A stretch of DNA of 64,000 bases. Origin: Clostridia bacterium. GTDB lineage: Bacteria > Bacillota > Clostridia > Oscillospirales > CAG-272. The first letter of the stretch is position 1; the number at the start of each line of letters is the position of its first letter. This document shows, in pieces, positions 45,189 to 54,008 of the stretch. Under the pieces are notes generated by a model. The model was given only the letters and a program-made list of their open reading frames with translations, searched no databases and was not told the origin of the DNA. The stretch lies in contig JAFTUC010000029.1 in NCBI GenBank assembly GCA_017466445.1, forward strand, positions 186,001 to 250,000, in the 5' to 3' direction. A program made the position numbers and the translations under genes.

Positions 45189-45575
45189 TCAGTGGCAACC
45201 GCCGCAGGTGGAGCAGTCGTGAGTGCACTGGCCCTCCTGGTCTCCGTTTGCCTGTCTTACGACCTCGCCTATAAGGTTGGATACGAGATTATTGTAAGCC
45301 TCCTGCGCCTGCTCGTACTCCTTATAGATCTCGTGCGCTATTATCTGATCGTATATCTCATTGAGACGCTTATCTATCGCGGTAATGAGCGCCTCGTCCT
45401 TGACCTCGAGATTTCCCTGCTCCTCGAGAACCTTCTGCTGTACCTGATATTCGGTAAACGCCGATCTGAGCTCAGGATCCTCCGCATATGCCTTAGCGGC
45501 GTTTTCAAGTCTCTGTCCTGCCTCGGACGCTCTTATTCTCTGTCCGAGTATTGCTGCCATTTCTATAAGTTCCAT
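45189..45575 (-). CDS. YlbF/YmcA-family protein (RicF/RicA-like) with Cys tail
   Basis: 128 residues. A helical bundle of the Com_YlbF type (MAAILGQRIRASEAGQRL, YAEDPELRSAFTEYQ, IYDQIIAHEIYKEYEQAQEAYNNLV) is followed by a short tail with C-x3-C-x2-C-x2-C (CTHDCSTCGGCH). In Bacillus the YlbF, YmcA and YaaT proteins form a complex that carries iron-sulfur clusters and works with RNase Y in RNA maturation; ymcA lies beside the miaB gene there, as here. The Cys tail suggests cluster binding. Which paralogue this is cannot be told. Confidence 0.85.
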   Translation of the reverse strand: MELIEMAAILGQRIRASEAGQRLENAAKAYAEDPELRSAFTEYQVQQKVLEEQGNLEVKDEALITAIDKRLNEIYDQIIAHEIYKEYEQAQEAYNNLVSNLIGEVVRQANGDQEGQCTHDCSTCGGCH

Positions 45576-45605
45576 TTGTTTTCTCCTTAAATACAGAATT
45601 TTAAA

Positions 45606-47027
45606 TTATTTTTCAAGCTCACCCGACAGAGAGAAGGTCTCAGCCTCGGTGATCCTTACGTTTGCAAATTTTCCTATAAGAGAGTCGTCTCCCACAAAAT
45701 GCACGAGACGGTTCTTTTCATTTCTTCCGGTCAGTTTGTCCGGATCGGTCTTACTGCGTCCCTCGACGAGCACCTTCTGCACGCTGCCGAGATAAACGCT
45801 GTTTTTACCGCTCGATATGGCGCTTTGCTTCTCGATCATTCGGGCAAATCTTTCCTTTTTGATCTCCTCGGGGATCTGATCTTCCATAAGCGATGCCTTG
45901 GTGCCTCTGCGCTTTGAGTAGATGAACGAATATATATTATCGTATCCGACCGTCTCAAGCATATCGAGTGTCTGCTCAAAATCCTCCTCGGTCTCTCCCG
46001 GAAATCCGACGATTATATCGGTAGTTATCGCAATATCGGGCATTCTCTCACGCATATATCCTACAAGTGAAAGATATGTTTCTCTGTCGTAGTGGCGGTT
46101 CATCTCCTTAAGTATGCGATCGCTTCCCGACTGCAGCGGAAGGTGGAACGCCTTTGCTATCTTGGGGCTTCTCGCCATAGTATCGATCAGCTTACGTGAC
46201 GCGTCCTTCGGATGGCTCGTCATAAATCTGACAATAAAATCGCCATCTATCTTGCATATATCCTCAAGAAGATCAGCAAAATCATAATCGATCTCAAGAT
46301 CCTTTCCGTAAGAGTTGACGTTCTGTCCGAGCAGAGTGATCTCTCTGTATCCGTCTTTTGCAAGCTCACGTATCTCGTCAAGTATCCTTTCGGGATCACG
46401 GCTGCGCTCGCGTCCTCTTACGTACGGAACGACGCAGTAGGTGCAGAAATTGTTGCATCCGTACATTACAGAGACCCAAGCCTTGAAGCCCGATTCCCTT
46501 CTTATCGGAAGATCCTCGGCGATATTCCCAATATCTCCGCAGTCGAGATGGTACTGTCTCTTCTGCTTTATCATACTGTTATAAAGTATCTCGGGAAGCT
46601 TCCAGTTCATACTCGTTCCGAAAAGAAAATTTATGTAAGGATATTTGTTTTTTATATCCTCCTTGCGGTGCTCCTGAGATACCATGCATCCGCAGACCCC
46701 GATTATGAGGCTTTTTTTCTTTTCCTTGAGATGCTTGAACTGTCCGGTTATCGAGAGCGCCCGAAGCTCTGCGTGCTCTCTTACCGCGCACGTGTTCACT
46801 ATTATTATGTCGGAAAGGGCGGCGTCCTGCGTCGGCGTGTAGCCCATATTTTCGAGCATACCCATGATCCTTTCGCTGTCCGCCTCATTCTGCTGACATC
46901 CGAAGGTCTCAACGTACGCGTAGTGCACCTTTTGCATACGCTCGCCGAGCAGAGCTCTGACCTTGTCCATATAAACGTACTGCTCCCTTATTTTTTCGGG
47001 AGAGATTATGATCTGATTTCTTTCCAT
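45606..47027 (-). CDS. miaB: tRNA-2-methylthio-N6-dimethylallyladenosine synthase MiaB
   Basis: 473 residues from the ATG at 47027 with AGGAA 8 bases upstream. Radical SAM methylthiotransferase modifying A37 of tRNAs. UPF0004 domain with ETFGCQQNEADSE (a Cys ligand), NTCAVREHAE and GVCGCMVSQE; radical SAM triad YGCNNFCTYCVVPY (C-x3-C-x2-C); and a TRAM domain at the end. The N-terminal region is longer than in Escherichia. In operon before the YlbF-family gene and mutS. Confidence 0.96.
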   Translation of the reverse strand: MERNQIIISPEKIREQYVYMDKVRALLGERMQKVHYAYVETFGCQQNEADSERIMGMLENMGYTPTQDAALSDIIIVNTCAVREHAELRALSITGQFKHLKEKKKSLIIGVCGCMVSQEHRKEDIKNKYPYINFLFGTSMNWKLPEILYNSMIKQKRQYHLDCGDIGNIAEDLPIRRESGFKAWVSVMYGCNNFCTYCVVPYVRGRERSRDPERILDEIRELAKDGYREITLLGQNVNSYGKDLEIDYDFADLLEDICKIDGDFIVRFMTSHPKDASRKLIDTMARSPKIAKAFHLPLQSGSDRILKEMNRHYDRETYLSLVGYMRERMPDIAITTDIIVGFPGETEEDFEQTLDMLETVGYDNIYSFIYSKRRGTKASLMEDQIPEEIKKERFARMIEKQSAISSGKNSVYLGSVQKVLVEGRSKTDPDKLTGRNEKNRLVHFVGDDSLIGKFANVRITEAETFSLSGELEK

Positions 47028-47071
47028 CAATTAAGTTCCTATGTAATATTTACTGCCGACCGGACGGGATC

Positions 47072-47857
47072 TTATTTTCCGAAGAAGATCTTGTAAAGGC
47101 TTTTGTCGTCTGCGCAGACGTTTACACCCTTCTCCTTTGCCGCGCTGAGGATCGGAATAAGCGTATCCGCAAGCTTTTTCGCATCGCAAACGATGGTATC
47201 TGCAAGACCGATCTTGGTATTTACGGTAGCGCCCTCGCTCTCAAGCAGATGGGTGAACTTGGTGAAATAGTCCGAATTTATTCCCCAGTGAGTCTTTGCG
47301 GGAACTGCTATCTCGTTTCCGTCCTTGTCGATAACGGTAAAGGGGACCTCGTCCTGCGAAAGTCTGTTAGGCACGTCGACCATCTCGTCGACCGCGTGTA
47401 TAAAGGTATTGCGTCCGTGCGATACGCCTACAAGAAGGATCTTTGCGTTTTCATCGTAGAGACGTCCCCAGCATCCGTGAGTGGGAGTGGGAGTGCGGCA
47501 GGTCTCCTCATTTTTGACGTACTCCTGCGCTCTCTTTCCGAAGGCTGCTATCGAGTGCGTTGGATGAAGTGATCTTACCGCGTCCTTGTGGAATGCGGCG
47601 ATCGTCGGAAGAGTTCCGAGACAGGGGACGGTGCTTCTTACGTCGAACACGGTTGCCGAGCGATGTACGCTCGCCCACGTGTGGGTGGGGATCAGAAGAA
47701 GTCCGTCCGAGAGATACTCTCTGAAGGTGTCGATAAACCCTTCCGCTCTGCCCTCGACCTCACCGAGTGCCTTCAGTGATATATGGATCATAACGGTATC
47801 ATCGTGTTTGATTCCCGCATTTTCTATCTGCTTAAGAAGTGTTTTTCTGTCAGTCAT
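47072..47857 (-). CDS. AAC(3)-family aminoglycoside N-acetyltransferase-like protein
   Basis: 261 residues, family length. Fold of antibiotic N-acetyltransferase (PF02522): DTVMIHISLKALGEV, LLIPTHTWASVH, SLHPTHSIAAFGKRA, TPTHGCWGRLYDENAKILLVGVSHGRNTFIHAVDE. Acetyl-CoA binding and the active-site His are expected. Such proteins are common in chromosomes of gut Clostridia without proven resistance, and their native substrate may be a sugar or peptide amine; no claim of resistance is made. First gene of the operon with miaB, 44 bases away, under the promoter at 47893-47921. Confidence 0.85.
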   Translation of the reverse strand: MTDRKTLLKQIENAGIKHDDTVMIHISLKALGEVEGRAEGFIDTFREYLSDGLLLIPTHTWASVHRSATVFDVRSTVPCLGTLPTIAAFHKDAVRSLHPTHSIAAFGKRAQEYVKNEETCRTPTPTHGCWGRLYDENAKILLVGVSHGRNTFIHAVDEMVDVPNRLSQDEVPFTVIDKDGNEIAVPAKTHWGINSDYFTKFTHLLESEGATVNTKIGLADTIVCDAKKLADTLIPILSAAKEKGVNVCADDKSLYKIFFGK

Positions 47858-47892
47858 GATATACCTCCGAAACTAAAATGACAGTTATAGAA

Positions 47893-47921
47893 ATTATACC
47901 ACTAATAAGAAGCTTTGTCAA
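47893..47921 (-). promoter_or_regulatory. Promoter of the AAC(3)-miaB-mutSL operon
   Basis: TTGACA (47916-47921) and TATAAT (47893-47898), 17-base spacer, minus strand. Confidence 0.85.
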
Positions 47922-48069
47922 TAAATAAACGGTTTTTTGACCAATTTTTTCTCTTCAAGCGGCATCTGCCCCCAAATGCATCCTTACGCTGTGTCCGAAT
48001 GCCGTAGATAGCTTTGTCCGAATTGTTTCACTTTTTTGCATTTTTTCGGAAATTACCGTTAAAAAAGGA

Positions 48070-48097
48070 TTGACAAAATATTTATTTGTGTTATAAT
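48070..48097 (+). promoter_or_regulatory. Promoter of the beta-helix surface protein gene
   Basis: TTGACA (48070-48075) and TATAAT (48092-48097), 16-base spacer; the leader to the ATG is about 260 bases. Confidence 0.8.
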
Positions 48098-48155
48098 TTA
48101 TCGTGCTCTTGTTTTGTCAATCGAAAACAAAAGCACAATCCACTTCAAAGATGTA

Positions 48156-48312
48156 GAAAAAGACGGCAGCGACTCACCTGCAAGTGGTAAAGAAAAAAAT
48201 CCCCTTTAGAACAACGAAAATAACGAAAATGTATAACTCTGCCGTCTTTTTCCACGTCCTTGAATCAACCTAATCCCTACAGGTATCTCCACTATGTCGC
48301 AGACGGCATAGT
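48156..48312 (+). promoter_or_regulatory. Structured leader of the beta-helix gene
   Basis: GAAAAAGACGGCAG (48156-48169) pairs with CTGCCGTCTTTTTC (48239-48252), a 14-base stem enclosing about 70 bases; the second arm ends in a T run like a terminator. A second hairpin ACTATG/CATAGT lies at 48291-48312. GGAGGAAAA is the ribosome site. No known riboswitch core seen. Confidence 0.5.
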
Positions 48313-48363
48313 GTGTCATACATTTCGTTGTTTCAAATTTAAATAAAGGAGGAAAATAAGAAA

Positions 48364-51231
48364 ATGACGAAAAAGACAACCAGAAGAGCTCTGATCGCAA
48401 GCGTAATTTCCATGCTTCTTTGTGTGACGATGCTCATAGGCACCACTTTCGCTTGGTTTACCGATTCGGTAACGAGCGGAAGAAACAAGATCGTTGCCGG
48501 TAATCTCGATATCGAGCTCGAGCATTACGTAAACGGCAACTTCGAAAAGGTCACCGATACCGTTAAGATATTCGATGACGACGCTCTTTGGGAGCCCGGA
48601 CACACCGAGGTGGCTTACCTTAAGGTATCTAACCTTGGAACTCTCGCTCTCAAATATCAGCTGAACGTTAACGTTTACAGCGAGGTATCCGGTATCAACG
48701 TTGAAGATGAGATATTCTATCTCTCCGATCACCTTGTATTCAAGGTAGTTGATATCGCCGAGGCTGAAGTCGGTACTTACACCCGCGATACCGCTATCGC
48801 TGCTGCAGGAACCGAGATGGGACTCAAAGCGTATAACGGCGAGACCACGAGTCTTGATGCCAAGGATGGTGCAAACGACGAGGACTACGTAGCACTTATC
48901 ATCTACATGCCCACTACCGTTGGTAACGAGGCTAACTACAAAACCGGAACGAAGGCTCCCTCCATCGAGATGGGCGTAGAGCTCTACGCAACTCAGCTCG
49001 CTGCTGAAAACGATAGCTTCGGAAATGATTATGATGAAAATGCATGGCACAGCGCTATGAAGGTCCACAGCGCGGCTGACCTCAAGGCAGCCCTTGCAAA
49101 CGGCGGCAAGATCATCCTTATGAAGGATATCGAAGCTATCGAGACTCTTACTATTCCCGCAGGTGTTGCGGTTGAGCTCGATCTCAACGGCAAGACCATT
49201 ACCGGTACTAAGGGTCGTGACGCAGACAACAACCGCATACACGTACTCGTTAATAACGGTAACCTCACAATCAACGGCGGTACCGTTAAATCTGCCGGAA
49301 ACGACGGCGGTTCGGCTATTTGTAATAACGCCGGCGCAAGTCTTACAATAAACGACGTAGCTTTGTACGGTGCGCCTCAGTCCGATCCCGTTTATGAGGC
49401 AGGCGTTTCCAAGCCCTATCCTTCATATGCATTTAACAACTACGGTACTGCAGTAATAAACGGTGCTACCATTAAGTCTTATCACGGAGCTGTTGCTACC
49501 GGCGATAATGGAACCACTATTATTAACGATGCGGATATTGACGTTGGTTTGGGTAAATCCACCGGTATTACCAGCTACGTGATTTATAGCTACGGTAATG
49601 CACAGGTTACCGTTAACGGCGGTAAGTTTGCATTCACCAAGCAGGAGGTCTATGTCAATGGTGGCAACACCTTCTGCGAGCTTGGTACCAATCCTATCAT
49701 GATTAACGGCGGTAACTATATCGGTACTTCCTTTAGTACCGGTGCAGACCGTGAGTACGTTATCAAGGGCGGTACCTTCGACAAGGATCCTTCTGCTTAC
49801 GTTGCAGACGGATTCAAGACAGTTGCGAAAAACGGAAAATACGTTGTAATTAGCGACAGCATTGCCGATGAGAACGTAGTAGGCAATCCTACCGAGCTTA
49901 AGAGCGCTCTTTCGGGTGCCGGCTTGGCAGGCGCAGGAGATACCACCATCTTCATTGCAGGTGATATCGATATGAGTAGCAGCGCTTGGACTCCCATCAC
50001 GGTTGATGGCTATCACGGTGCTGATATCGTTACTATCGAGGGTAACGGCAGCACCATCACCGGACTTACCGCTCCTCTCTTTGCAGGCGGATTTGCAGGC
50101 GGTTCGGGTATCGTAATCAAGGATCTCACTATCGCTGATTCTAATATCGTCAGCACAAATACTCTCGGTTCGGGTGCCTTCATCGAGTCTGTTGACTCTA
50201 TGGATCTCATCACTCTTACCAACTGCCACCTGATCAACTCTACCGTAACCGGCGGAAGCGGCTCGCGTACCGGCGGTCTCATCGGATGGACTGCAGGCTA
50301 CAACAATGTAAACGACGGTCCCGTAAAGACCTACGTAAACATCGAGAACTGCTCCGTTATCGGATGCACGATTAAGTGTGACGGTTCTGTTGGCGGTATC
50401 TACGGTCACGCAGGTAACAATGCTTGGACCTACAGCACTATCGAGAACTGTACTGTCGAAAACTGTGATCTTATCTCCACCGATGACGGCGGATGGCGTG
50501 TAGGTGTCGTTGTCGGTACCGCAAACGTTGGCGAAGTTACCATTTCCGGTATCACCGAGTCCGGAAACACTCTTTCCCAGACCGGAAAGACCGCTCCCGC
50601 AGGACAGAGCAATCTTTACGGACGCTTTGTTCCCGGAACGACAGGTAAGCTCGTAATCGACGGATCGAGTGTTGTTAACAGCGTTGCCGATTTCAAGCAG
50701 GCAATCGCTAATGGCGAAAAGGATCTTACCATATCCGGCGCATCTTTTACTGAAAAGGTAACACTCGCTCCTGACGTAAACGCAACCTTTGTTAACTGCT
50801 CCTTCAGCGGAAACAACGCTTGGGGATATGTTAACAACGCAACTTACGAGAACTGCACCTTTGATAGCGGAAGCGACAATGCGGCAATCCACTTAGACCA
50901 ACTCTACGGTGAGCTCGTAATCAAGAACTGCACCTTTAAGAGCGGCAAGGTTCAGATCGGTACAGACGGAAGCTCTACTGCAAGATTTGAGAACTGCGTA
51001 TTCGGAGAAACCACCACTACCAGCATCTGGGCTGAAAAGGGTATGCGTTTCTACTGCCCCACCACCTTCGTGAACTGCGAATTCAACAACAGAGCAGTTC
51101 TTGCAGGATCAAACGGTCTTGAACTGACCTTTGAAAACTGCACTATGAACGGTGGAGATGCGGTATACTACGTTGACAACACCGACGGAATCATTCGCGG
51201 TGGCAATATTCCTACCGTTATCATCAAGTAA
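48364..51231 (+). CDS. Large secreted beta-helix protein with SipW-type signal peptide
   Basis: 955 residues. The N-terminus KKTTRRALIASVISMLLCVT with TTFAWFTDSVTSG is the TasA/camelysin (SipW-dependent) signal type. Residues about 25-220 resemble the camelysin/TasA beta-sandwich (IVAGNLDIELEHYVNG). The rest is right-handed parallel beta-helix built from Asn/Gly/Thr-rich repeats (NNGNLTINGGTVKSAG, TVENCDLISTDDGG, ENCSVIGCTIKCDG). There is no LPXTG or membrane anchor at the end. Probably an adhesin or matrix protein; the SipW peptidase is not in the window. Codons are richer in GGT/ACC than those of the neighbours. Confidence 0.82.
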   Translation: MTKKTTRRALIASVISMLLCVTMLIGTTFAWFTDSVTSGRNKIVAGNLDIELEHYVNGNFEKVTDTVKIFDDDALWEPGHTEVAYLKVSNLGTLALKYQLNVNVYSEVSGINVEDEIFYLSDHLVFKVVDIAEAEVGTYTRDTAIAAAGTEMGLKAYNGETTSLDAKDGANDEDYVALIIYMPTTVGNEANYKTGTKAPSIEMGVELYATQLAAENDSFGNDYDENAWHSAMKVHSAADLKAALANGGKIILMKDIEAIETLTIPAGVAVELDLNGKTITGTKGRDADNNRIHVLVNNGNLTINGGTVKSAGNDGGSAICNNAGASLTINDVALYGAPQSDPVYEAGVSKPYPSYAFNNYGTAVINGATIKSYHGAVATGDNGTTIINDADIDVGLGKSTGITSYVIYSYGNAQVTVNGGKFAFTKQEVYVNGGNTFCELGTNPIMINGGNYIGTSFSTGADREYVIKGGTFDKDPSAYVADGFKTVAKNGKYVVISDSIADENVVGNPTELKSALSGAGLAGAGDTTIFIAGDIDMSSSAWTPITVDGYHGADIVTIEGNGSTITGLTAPLFAGGFAGGSGIVIKDLTIADSNIVSTNTLGSGAFIESVDSMDLITLTNCHLINSTVTGGSGSRTGGLIGWTAGYNNVNDGPVKTYVNIENCSVIGCTIKCDGSVGGIYGHAGNNAWTYSTIENCTVENCDLISTDDGGWRVGVVVGTANVGEVTISGITESGNTLSQTGKTAPAGQSNLYGRFVPGTTGKLVIDGSSVVNSVADFKQAIANGEKDLTISGASFTEKVTLAPDVNATFVNCSFSGNNAWGYVNNATYENCTFDSGSDNAAIHLDQLYGELVIKNCTFKSGKVQIGTDGSSTARFENCVFGETTTTSIWAEKGMRFYCPTTFVNCEFNNRAVLAGSNGLELTFENCTMNGGDAVYYVDNTDGIIRGGNIPTVIIK

Positions 51232-51308
51232 TCATTTGCTTTTCTAGACACTTGTATCGAAAAGCAAAAATTCATCTAAAAGCGAATACACCGTTAAAAA
51301 AGATCATC

Positions 51309-51340
51309 TTGGCGCACCTGCTTTGTCGCAGGTGCGCCAA
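51309..51340. repeat. Hairpin sharing its core with the argS-yebC terminator
   Basis: TTGGCGCACCTGC / GCAGGTGCGCCAA (51309-51321 and 51328-51340), 13-base perfect stem. Compare 25262-25291: both have CACCTGC-T-n-T-n-TC-GCAGGTG and TCATC upstream. It is followed by A, not T, on the plus strand. Confidence 0.6.
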
Positions 51341-51412
51341 AAAAATTCAGCCCTACCGCTCGACAGTACCTCTAAATGGTGTAACACACTAACCCAAACG
51401 GCAGGGCGTGTG

Positions 51413-51452
51413 AAAAGGAGTACAAGCAAATCGCCCGTACTCCTTTTGTATT
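51413..51452 (+). terminator. Terminator after the beta-helix gene
   Basis: AAAAGGAGTAC / GTACTCCTTTT (51413-51423, 51437-51447), then TGTATTT. The 452-base gap 51232-51683 holds this, two other hairpins and the rnf promoter; no gene seen. Confidence 0.75.
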
Positions 51453-51540
51453 TCGGCAAATAAAATCTGCTTTATGGAAGGTACCATTTCGGTAATCTTT
51501 TTTACCGTCATATTAAAATCGATCAAAAGAAAATTCTTTA

Positions 51541-51570
51541 CCGCATGTTTTTATAATATGCGGCTTTTTC
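51541..51570 (+). terminator. Second terminator before the rnf promoter
   Basis: CCGCAT / ATGCGG with an AT-rich loop and CTTTTTCCTTTT after it. Confidence 0.6.
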
Positions 51571-51584
51571 CTTTTCATAAAATG

Positions 51585-51613
51585 TTGACAGAGTGACTTT
51601 TATATGTTATAAT
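51585..51613 (+). promoter_or_regulatory. Promoter of the rnf operon
   Basis: TTGACA (51585-51590) and TATAAT (51608-51613), 17-base spacer. Confidence 0.85.
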
Positions 51614-51683
51614 ACACAAAAAAGTATCAGGAATTATGTAATAATTGACAAAAATATAACAAAGTTGAAAGGACTCACCCTTT

Positions 51684-53018
51684 ATGTTCTCTTTCAAATT
51701 CAAAAAAACGTATATGCCGGGCGGTACGTCTCTTCCGCACGCAAAGGACACAGCATCCCTTGCCCCGGTGCGTATTCCCTGCCCACAGTCGGTGGTCATA
51801 CCCGTTTCAATGCACATAGGCGCGCCCGCTATTCCCTGTGTAAAGGCGGGTGACAAGGTTTCGGTCGGTCAGCTTATAGCCGAGGCATCGGGATTTGTAA
51901 GCTCCCCGATATACTCAAGCATTTCGGGAACAGTTAAAAAGATAGACAGCACGATATCAAGCTCGGGAGCTCCCGTGACCTCGATATTTATCGATTCGGA
52001 CGGAGAAATGACTCCGTACGCCGAGATAACTCCTCCCGATGTGCACGATTACGCATCCTTCATCGAGGCGGTACGCGCGAGCGGAGCGGTCGGACTCGGA
52101 GGCGCGGGCTTCCCGACTGCCGTCAAGCTGGACATCAAGGACACCTCACGCATATCCGAAATAATAATAAACGGAGCCGAATGCGAGCCTTACATAACGA
52201 GCGACACACGCACGATGCTCGACAGATCGGGCGACATTCGCGAAGGCGTAGAGCTGCTTGAAAAGTATCTTGACGCAAAGAAGATAATCTTCGGTATAGA
52301 GGAAAACAAGCCCGAATGTATCGAAGAAATGAAGAGAATAAACGAGGGTGATGATAAGGTCTCGGTCGTATCGCTCCCCTCCAAATATCCGCAAGGCGGA
52401 GAAAAGGTTCTCGTTTACAACACGACGGGCAAGCTGATCCCCGAGGGAAAGCTTCCGATAGACGTTGGCACAGTCGTTCTGAACTGCACGACTCTTGCCT
52501 TCATAGCATCCTTTATAAGAACGGGCTTGCCGCTCGTTGAAAAGTGTGTGACCGTAGCCGGCGGTGCCGTAAACGAGCCCAAAAACGTGATAGTTCCGAT
52601 CGGAATGCGTCTCAGTGAGGTCTTCGACTTCTGCGGCGGATTCTCTTGCGAGCCCAGAAAGGTGCTTTACGGCGGTCCTATGATGGGGATCTGTGTTCCC
52701 GATCTCGATCAGCCGATACTCAAAAACACGAACGCTATCCTCGCTCTCACCGAGAGCGAAACGCCGAAGGAAACGCAGACCGCCTGCATTCGTTGCGGAA
52801 GCTGCATAAACGCATGTCCTCTTCATCTCGATCCCACGGCGATCGCGCGTGCGTACAAGAAAAGAGACGGTGCTCTTCTCGAATCGCTCCATCTCGGTCT
52901 TTGCATGGAATGCGGATGCTGCTCGTTCGTATGTCCCGCAAAGAGACCGATCGTTCAGCGTAACCGTCTCGCAAAGGGCGTTCTCAGAAAGCACATAGCG
53001 GCAAAGCCCAAGGGCTGA
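51684..53018 (+). CDS. rnfC: Rnf complex subunit C
   Basis: 444 residues. NADH-side subunit of the membrane Rnf complex, which couples ferredoxin oxidation to NAD+ reduction and ion export. N-terminal barrel (GAPAIPCVKAGDKVSVGQLIAE), the NADH/FMN domain (ASGAVGLGGAGFPTAVKL, NGAECEPYITSD), and two 4Fe-4S clusters near the C-terminus (CIRCGSCINACPLHLDP and CMECGCCSFVCPAKRP). First gene of the operon; order C-D-G-E-A-B as in Clostridium. AAAGGA precedes the ATG. Confidence 0.97.
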   Translation: MFSFKFKKTYMPGGTSLPHAKDTASLAPVRIPCPQSVVIPVSMHIGAPAIPCVKAGDKVSVGQLIAEASGFVSSPIYSSISGTVKKIDSTISSSGAPVTSIFIDSDGEMTPYAEITPPDVHDYASFIEAVRASGAVGLGGAGFPTAVKLDIKDTSRISEIIINGAECEPYITSDTRTMLDRSGDIREGVELLEKYLDAKKIIFGIEENKPECIEEMKRINEGDDKVSVVSLPSKYPQGGEKVLVYNTTGKLIPEGKLPIDVGTVVLNCTTLAFIASFIRTGLPLVEKCVTVAGGAVNEPKNVIVPIGMRLSEVFDFCGGFSCEPRKVLYGGPMMGICVPDLDQPILKNTNAILALTESETPKETQTACIRCGSCINACPLHLDPTAIARAYKKRDGALLESLHLGLCMECGCCSFVCPAKRPIVQRNRLAKGVLRKHIAAKPKG

Positions 53019-53048
53019 TCAAAACTCACACGAAAGGATATAAAAACG

Positions 53049-54008
53049 ATGAATCAACTGACAGTTTCCTCGTCACCTCATATACGCTCGGCAAGGACTA
53101 CGCAGCTCGTGATGCTTGACGTTATTATTGCGCTCCTTCCCGCGACCGTATCGGCGGTAGTTATCTTCGGATGGTATTCTCTTGCGCTGATCGCCGTATG
53201 CGTTGGTGTTTCGGTGCTCTCCGAGGCACTATTCAATATAATTTGTAAAAAAGAGCAGACGGTGGGCGACCTCTCCGCCGCTCTTACGGGACTTATCTTA
53301 GCTCTCAATCTGCCGACCTCGCTCGCGCTCTGGCAAGCGGCAATCGGCACGGTATTTGCGACCGTCGTAGCGAAATGTCTCTTCGGAGGGCTTGGCAAAA
53401 ACTTCGTAAATCCCGCACTTTTCGGAAGAATGGTGCTTTTCGTATCGTTTGCCGATTTTATGTCCGCAAGCAATCCGTCCGCACTCCCGGTTCTTCCCGA
53501 TGCCTTTACGGGCGCTACTCCGCTTGCGGCAATGCCTACCTCGCAGGAGCTTCCGTCCACTCTCCAGCTCCTCTTCGGACTTCACGGCGGTATGATCGGT
53601 GAGACCTGCGCCGTTGCTCTTATCGTCGGCGGCATCTATCTTCTCATCCGAAGAGTCATAACGTGGCACATTCCGGTAACCTTTATAGCGACCGTTGCTC
53701 TCGGAGCTTTGATCGCAAATCAGGACCCGATAGTACATATTCTCTCGGGCGGACTTCTTCTTGGTGCTATCTTTATGGCGACCGATTACGTCACCTCCCC
53801 CGCTACCCCTTGGGGAAAGGTAATATTCGGTGTGGGCTGCGGAATAATCACGGTCGTGATAAGAATATTCGGAAACTACCCGGAGGGAGTATCGTTTGCA
53901 ATATTCCTTATGAACATACTTTGTCCCTACGTTGAGCACTGGACGGTCAAGCGTCCTCTCGGAACTGCAAAAAAATCAAAAAAGGCAAAGGACGGTGAGG
54001 CAAAGTGA
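53049..54008 (+). CDS. rnfD: Rnf complex subunit D
   Basis: 319 residues. Membrane protein with 8-10 helices, family RnfD/NqrB. It starts with the polar SSPHIRSARTTQ segment, then ALLPATVSAVVIFGWYSLALI. The FMN is attached covalently to a Thr in a late S-(A/T)-T type motif; the candidate here is DAFTGATPLAAM near residue 158. Ion channel part of the complex. Ends in a Lys-rich tail and overlaps rnfG by 4 bases. Confidence 0.96.
   Translation: MNQLTVSSSPHIRSARTTQLVMLDVIIALLPATVSAVVIFGWYSLALIAVCVGVSVLSEALFNIICKKEQTVGDLSAALTGLILALNLPTSLALWQAAIGTVFATVVAKCLFGGLGKNFVNPALFGRMVLFVSFADFMSASNPSALPVLPDAFTGATPLAAMPTSQELPSTLQLLFGLHGGMIGETCAVALIVGGIYLLIRRVITWHIPVTFIATVALGALIANQDPIVHILSGGLLLGAIFMATDYVTSPATPWGKVIFGVGCGIITVVIRIFGNYPEGVSFAIFLMNILCPYVEHWTVKRPLGTAKKSKKAKDGEAK

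Noticed and set aside
47072-47857. Calling the AAC(3)-family gene an aminoglycoside resistance gene
   Set aside because: The fold is recognisable, but the gene sits in a housekeeping operon with no sign of mobility, and chromosomal homologues often lack resistance activity.
49423-50892. A 489-codon open frame on the minus strand opposite the beta-helix gene
   Set aside because: Its frame is the mirror of the repetitive Asn/Gly/Thr codons of the plus-strand gene; it has no ribosome site and no domain, while the plus-strand gene has promoter, ribosome site and signal peptide.
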